Of a stretch of 59,194 nt of DNA, positions 56,301 through 59,194 are shown in pieces (the first letter of the stretch is position 1; every line of letters starts with the position of its first letter). This DNA is from CAZIDL01 sp964537825 (GTDB lineage: Bacteria; Bacteroidota; Bacteroidia; Flavobacteriales_D; CAYVSK01). Both the position numbers and the translations under genes were made by a program. Under the pieces are notes generated by a model. That model ran no database searches, was not told the origin of the DNA, and saw nothing but the letters and a program-made list of their open reading frames with translations. The stretch is from contig CAZIDL010000005.1 of assembly GCA_964537825.1 (NCBI GenBank), positions 1 through 59,194 of the forward strand, given 5' to 3'.

Positions 56301-57124
56301 TCCTTCCGGGTGAGGACGAGAACTTCATTTCTGTTTTCATTCAGGATCCCGGGAACGCTGTCCAGGATCTTCATGACCGTTTTCTTAGCGAGATCTTTGC
56401 TTCCAGGGAGTTTTTGGAGTTGGGCGTTCGGATCTTTGCGAGAGGCTTCAGGCTTCTTTGGTATCCTGTAAAGGCCATGCCCTCTGTCCTGAACCCAGAG
56501 TTCACCATTCACTTCGTGGGTTCGATAGAATATATTCTTTGGATAAATGGTCTTTATGGATCCTTTATGTAGCACGAAGAGAAGGTTCTCGGCATCGAAG
56601 TAGACCTTCTCACCTAAGGCATGGATCTTCCAAACGATGTTGAAATCCCTGAGGCTATCAGGTAAAAGGTGAGTAAGAGAGATGTACTCGAGGCTGCCCG
56701 GCGGCCTCGAACGCGATCCTTTGGCCGCTTTCATCGAACTGTCCTGATTCTTTAGATGGGGAACGCTATTATTGGAAGGGTGGATGGGCCTAAGATACCC
56801 GAATTCACTATTGCCCCCGATCCAGACCCTCCCCGCATTATCCAGCTCCATGGAATAAGCGGACATGCCTGAACGGGTTGGTACTTTTTCCCAAGCTTCG
56901 CCATTGTAATAAAGGATAAGATCTGCGGTCCCGAACCACATTGCCCCCGTCGGATCCTGCTCAGCACAATAAACTTGGGGATGGGCTTGGTAGGAGGAGG
57001 GGGGGAAGGTCTTTATCCGCGGTTTAAGCGGATCTCCTTGAGAAATCGCTTGGTGTGGGATAAAGGCCAAGGAAAGCAGAAAGAAGAAGGTGATCGGCCG
57101 CTTTTCAGTCAAGAGATAAAGCAT
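53366..57124 (-). CDS. Giant sensor: beta-propeller, Y_Y_Y domain, transmembrane helix, coiled coil, SpoIIE phosphatase (copy 2)
   Basis: ATG 57124 gives 1252 residues with the same layout as copy 1: signal peptide (FFFLLSLAFIPHQAISQG), propeller (GAMWFGTADLILYY, GRVWIGGNSEFGYL), Y_Y_Y (YSYFLKGFDESWSEW), membrane helix, a longer coiled coil, and SpoIIE domain (SGDFYWIKERNGHLYFAAIDCTGHGVPGAFMSML). The propeller differs widely from copy 1, but the last 330 residues are nearly identical, even at the DNA level. The propeller senses the periplasm and the phosphatase acts in the cytoplasm; both roles are inferred from families. The upstream TAGCTTTT (57142-57149) has the same 17-nt spacing as in copy 1, so the duplication included the promoter. 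Confidence 0.93.
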   Translation of the reverse strand: MLYLLTEKRPITFFFLLSLAFIPHQAISQGDPLKPRIKTFPPSSYQAHPQVYCAEQDPTGAMWFGTADLILYYNGEAWEKVPTRSGMSAYSMELDNAGRVWIGGNSEFGYLRPIHPSNNSVPHLKNQDSSMKAAKGSRSRPPGSLEYISLTHLLPDSLRDFNIVWKIHALGEKVYFDAENLLFVLHKGSIKTIYPKNIFYRTHEVNGELWVQDRGHGLYRIPKKPEASRKDPNAQLQKLPGSKDLAKKTVMKILDSVPGILNENRNEVLVLTRKEGLYRYRYDPNIKEGAKRMIPVGKAWSTFHRKAEIYHATAIDPKKNPWEAPLVLSTIRKGGVLLDSVGRPVHVLNEDEGMSSRSIWRSTQGAPGSGIIWSATNQGITRWIPGDPRTFSQKGEDLPSRIMDITTYKGRSFLATNNGIYLRKKGKTGSQWERIPNTGVQCLNILPIGMKGAGKKSLLVCGGGNTFELYPSKKSKRNRGSKWEVREISKKGGLHLSALPSFQERQWFTFGGREGIAVHSRKEGRKWREEIWIRELPEEVNSLTSSSTGQEGGILLWTGLPSQGAFRLQLDHTLLSRALRSDSSLTMTYREILKGKKKGISLTPFVGKGKERKGLPEDEINFFQLQDRIVAGSDAGLYRLDKKDRAEPRWIPDTGLGCLFGNCPGKRSSKAKEVFRLKEGPEDDIWISSGSGTYHLFPTGNGSYRIDSLPFKGMDLGGVRCFFPDKNNVTWMGGDNGLLRYDGKVEKDFERAYQCLIRKVSASLQDPSREKKDSVLFGGSYVKPAPNAPNLDWKRVHEQPVSFVPELPYGMNGLRFRFAAPFHEGQEKVSYSYFLKGFDESWSEWKKETRKEYTSLPEGRYTFKVKAKNIYGVESKMGEYRFRIHPPWYRTWTAYGGYTVAGIGFIWFLLWLNGRRLIAQKQRLEKTVEERTQEIREQKELVEEQKQEVEKKNEVITQQKEEVEEAHREITASIDYAQKIQSVLLQSEDHASEQLPDHFILFKPQATVSGDFYWIKERNGHLYFAAIDCTGHGVPGAFMSMLGISQLNEIMTSKEMPSPGGILTELRERVVAELSSGDHGEGAKDGMDAALIRIPLNDEGKKEIAFAGAQNPLYIVRKGIGEDLPSVGGLAGNDTDRSLQDRLKPFKKSSDGIEIKGDPMPVGYDEYASGDFTTVSFEAQKGDMLYIFSDGYADQFGGEKGKKFRYGPFKELLARIHTMTPEDQKKELNRIFEEWKQDQEQVDDVCVVGIRV

Positions 57125-57191
57125 ATAGGATCGAAGAAATGAAAAGCTATGAAAGATCATTCGACGGAAGGATAGCAAAGAACTTTCCCCT

Positions 57192-57290
57192 ATGACCTTT
57201 CAGGATATGGTCCCCTTCCTCGGCTATCTGCTATTGCTCACTCTGGCTCTTTTTGGTCTTCATTCAGTCCCTCTGGGAGTGATAAGGTAA
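57192..57290 (+). CDS. Possible 32-residue single-helix membrane peptide (or gene remnant)
   Basis: ATG 57192 to TAA 57288-57290 encodes 32 residues. The core GYLLLLTLALFGLH would form one membrane helix, preceded by MTFQDMVPFL. It overlaps the 3' end of the methyltransferase gene on the other strand by 31 bases. It could be a true small membrane protein, the truncated start of a membrane glycosyltransferase, or chance. No promoter or strong ribosome site is visible. Treat as speculative. Confidence 0.2.
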   Translation: MTFQDMVPFLGYLLLLTLALFGLHSVPLGVIR

Positions 57291-58066
57291 TAGCCACAGG
57301 TGGTGAAGAGGTCCCTGAAGTAGGGAATATGCTTTATTAAGGGGAGTTGTTCCCTGGGTTTTACTCCGAACTTGTAACGATAGATAGGGTTGAAGAGGTA
57401 GAGCTTTCGGTTGAGGATCTTATAGCCCGTTCTTTCGGTGACGCGCTCGAATCGTTCCAGCGAAAGTCCTGTGCTTTTGATGTCCATCAGGTTGTCCAAT
57501 TTCCGCTGGCGCTCGTTCGATAATTGAAGGATCCCCTTGTAGATAGGTCGGGGGAGCAAATGAAAGTAGGGGAGTCGGGAAAGGAGCTTGTTCTTGCAGA
57601 GTTGTTGGTGTCCCCCGAACGGCATTTGCCATGGCGGGAATCCGAAAAAGATGCATCCTTTCGGCTTGAGGAATTCTTTCAAGCGTCGGAAGAGTTTTTC
57701 GTGCCCGTGAATATGTTCGATCACGTCCTTCAGAACGATCACGTCGAAGCCTTCTTCGATGCGCTCGAACAGCTCGTAGCTATGGATGTCCTCTTTCAAG
57801 ATGCAGGCTTTCCCTGCCTCGATCGCCTCGTTCAAATAAAATTCCGCGCGCTCTGCTCGCGGTTCGGCCAATTCGATCCCTGATCCTTCACAACCCCTGT
57901 CGAGGAAAGCCTGAAGCACCCCTCCTTCCCCGCAACCGATCTCCATGACACGTTTTCCATCGACCGGGCCATATGCTTCTTCGATGAAGGGGATGACATA
58001 GTCCCGTGCATTGATCCGCTGCTGTTCGAAATAGCGGTCTTTGTCCTTGTGAAACCCGTAAGGCAT
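57260..58066 (-). CDS. SAM-dependent class I methyltransferase
   Basis: The 268-residue protein has GKRVMEIGCGEGGVLQAFLDRGCEGSGIEL (motif I, SAM binding), an acidic end to strand two, and FDVIVLKDVIEHIHGHEKLFRRLKEFLKPKGCIFFGFPPW (post-motif regions). This places it among Methyltransf_11/23-type enzymes. The rest (YKGILQLSNERQRKLDNL, LYLFNPIYRYKFGVKPR) looks like a substrate part seen in enzymes acting on glycans or lipids. The substrate is not known. It is 135 bp upstream of sensor copy 2 on the same strand. Confidence 0.85.
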   Translation of the reverse strand: MPYGFHKDKDRYFEQQRINARDYVIPFIEEAYGPVDGKRVMEIGCGEGGVLQAFLDRGCEGSGIELAEPRAERAEFYLNEAIEAGKACILKEDIHSYELFERIEEGFDVIVLKDVIEHIHGHEKLFRRLKEFLKPKGCIFFGFPPWQMPFGGHQQLCKNKLLSRLPYFHLLPRPIYKGILQLSNERQRKLDNLMDIKSTGLSLERFERVTERTGYKILNRKLYLFNPIYRYKFGVKPREQLPLIKHIPYFRDLFTTCGYYLITPRGTE

Positions 58067-58842
58067 GATGAAGAAGGAGGCTATGACTTCCCTGGGAGCA
58101 GCTCAAAAGTAAGGAAGATCCGCAATCGAACGCTTTTTTGCACGATGGGCCGGTTCATCACCCTGGAACAGCTATGTTCGTGAACTCGGGAGGACGTGTT
58201 ACCAAAACCCGTGGTTTGTGAAAATCAAGGAGATGGTGAGCGTTCAACAAAAAGGAGACAGCCGCCTTCGATCGTCCGGTGATGAAGAATCTTTCTTCTC
58301 GGTCGTATCCTTCACCGGCTTCCCTTCATCCTGCCCGAAAAGAAGCAAGGGGAACATGAAGGATATGAAGGCCAATAGAAAAGAGCGGACCATGGATCGA
58401 ACCGTATTGGTTCATCCATGAAGGTAGTGGATCGTTATCGGTTGGGGGTGAGAAGGATGGTCGATGGAAAATAGGAGAGAGGAGGGGCATTTCCCTAGGA
58501 ACGGATGGCTTCAAATGGTGACCAAATACGCTTTGTCCGCTTTAGATTATCGATTAGGGATGGAACAAGGTGAATGTAAAGGGTTTCCTTGCGAAGCTGA
58601 AAAGGATTGTGGAGGAGGGAGGGAGTAATGTGAGATTGCTTCTCCACTATAAAGGGTCATTTTGGTAACAAGGGCGGGGTGCGTGTGACCAAATCTGTGA
58701 CCAGAACTCCCTATTTGTAACCAAATCTGTGACCAATTTTGCCGTGTACGTTCGTAACACCTAACCCTTTTCGATTTTCCAAAATCCCCTTAAATTGGTG
58801 TTTTAAGGCGACCAAGGTATTACTGATGAACACTTAGTTTCG
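58067..58842. other. 776-bp gene-free region with GTRACCA repeats
   Basis: I find no coding sequence with recognisable features here; the longest frame (58218-58421) has no family signs. The region holds several GTnACCAAA motifs. The clearest are two 20-base near-copies of GTRACCAAATCTGTGACCA (58685-58704 and 58717-58736). Another GTGACCAAAT lies at 58518-58527 and GTTACCAAAA near 58198. The region separates the methyltransferase gene from tRNA-Arg. Confidence 0.7.
58685..58736. repeat. Paired direct repeats with four GTRACC half-sites
   Basis: Half-sites start at 58685, 58697, 58717 and 58729, spaced 12, 20 and 12 bases. The two 20-base units differ at the third and last bases. The regular spacing resembles a protein-binding array. 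Confidence 0.7.
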
Positions 58843-58916
58843 TGACCTTGGGAGGACTCGAACCCCCAACCTTCAGGACCGGAACCTGACGCTCTATCCA
58901 GTTGAGCTACAAGGCC
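58843..58916 (-). tRNA. tRNA-Arg, anticodon CCG
   Basis: The minus strand folds into a 74-nt cloverleaf. The acceptor arms are GGCCTTG/CAAGGTC with one G-U pair. The D arm is GCTC/GAGC. The anticodon stem TCAGG/CCTGA holds loop TTCCGGT with anticodon CCG (58880-58882), which reads CGG. The T arm is GGGGG/CCTCC with TTCGAGT. The discriminator is A. CCA is not encoded. CGG is a frequent Arg codon in the genes of this window. Confidence 0.95.
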
Positions 58917-59031
58917 AAGCCGCACTTCGTGCGCAGATCCCAACTTCTCCGCCTGATCGCGTCAGTCGAGCAGGAAGATCCAAGATCCCAAACCTCAACC
59001 CCCCAAATCTCGGATGCTTTTGTTCCCCTTT

Positions 59032-59095
59032 CTCCTGAAGGAGAAGCTCGCCCGAACGACCTTCGGTCGGGCGGGGGTCAGGGGATGAGGACCTT
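59032..59095. repeat. Intergenic palindromic repeat candidate
   Basis: A run of CCCCTTTCTCCT-type sequence leads to a hairpin with arms CGCCCGA (59049-59055) and TCGGGCG (59067-59073), then GGGGTCAGGGGATGAGG. It resembles CCCCTCC...GGGG-type intergenic palindromes common in Bacteroidota. It lies between the tRNA-Arg and the putative tmRNA. Confidence 0.4.
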
Positions 59096-59141
59096 CATGG
59101 ATGAACGGGACCCTTTCATTTCTGGAATTTAAGATCCTTAG

Positions 59142-59194
59142 TGGAGCCGGAGGGATTCGAACCCTCGTCCAGTCAAGCCATCCTTAGGCTTTCT
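59142..59194 (-). ncRNA. ssrA: tmRNA (ssrA), 3' end only
   Basis: The minus strand ends with GGACGAGGGTTCGAATCCCT then CCGGCTCCA. This is a T arm (GAGGG/CCCTC, loop TTCGAAT), a seven-base acceptor strand CGGCTCC and discriminator A. The preceding TGGAC and the AGAAAGCC...GGCTT hairpin match the tmRNA 3' region. No anticodon stem of a normal tRNA fits, because the nearest stem has A, not T, at position 33. tmRNA rescues stalled ribosomes. The rest lies outside the window. A tRNA with a long variable arm is the alternative. Confidence 0.65.

Noticed and set aside
58218..58421. 67-codon frame in the gene-free region
   Set aside because: It has no conserved motif, signal or promoter and is polar low-information sequence.

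Overview
The window looks like chromosome from a member of the Bacteroidota, probably Flavobacteriales-like, with roughly half G+C judged by eye. The evidence is lineage-typical genes (DUF4476 protein, propeller/Y_Y_Y/SpoIIE sensors, outer-membrane proteins with thrombospondin-3 and SPOR-like repeats, MnmD, a Bacteroidota hypothetical at 26.8 kb) and repeated TAnnTTTG-type promoter elements close to start codons. I could not run a search, so genus-level placement is not attempted.

Layout. 1-3.4 kb, minus strand: 5' end of a B12-dependent ribonucleotide reductase, an MBL/beta-CASP hydrolase and a PBP4-like DD-peptidase lipoprotein. 3.5-15.7 kb, plus strand: an exopolysaccharide run (AsnB-like amidotransferase, GT4 glycosyltransferase, Wza-like export lipoprotein, Wzc-like tyrosine kinase, WecA/MraY-like transferase) continuing through ATGA overlaps into an MltD-like transglycosylase, UvrA and a LOG-family protein. 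15.9-19.5 kb: two envelope proteins with SPOR-like repeats, ending at the only strong intrinsic terminator I see. 19.6-25 kb: serC-serA, two envelope hypotheticals, a ferredoxin and a LuxC-like acyl-CoA reductase. 25-34 kb: metallophosphoesterase, MurQ, Nudix, MnmD, AcpH-like and Smr proteins, a LytS/LytTR two-component pair, a SiaC-like protein and RsmE. 34-44 kb: pckA, M32 carboxypeptidase, saccharopine dehydrogenase-like enzyme, rimM-rpsP (bS16 with a long acidic tail), alcohol dehydrogenase, FMN-binding protein and small envelope proteins.

44.4-48.7 kb is a probable damage-tolerance cassette: DinB and a short, alternative DnaE. Upstream lie two GATAA-N5-TTATC inverted repeats, one covering the predicted promoter. 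The genes are separated by an AT-rich palindromic element that supplies the end of dinB. 49.5-57.1 kb holds two tandem paralogous giant sensors (propeller, Y_Y_Y, coiled coil, SpoIIE phosphatase). The first carries a perfect 30-bp palindrome in frame inside its phosphatase domain. The window ends with a methyltransferase, a 776-bp gene-free stretch with GTRACCA repeats, tRNA-Arg(CCG) and the 3' end of what looks like tmRNA.

The strongest leads are the paired operators at dinB-dnaE, two palindromic elements that have become part of coding sequence, and a set of promoters placed 4-6 nt before start codons, which predicts leaderless mRNAs. Gene packing is tight: several convergent pairs abut or overlap at their stop codons.
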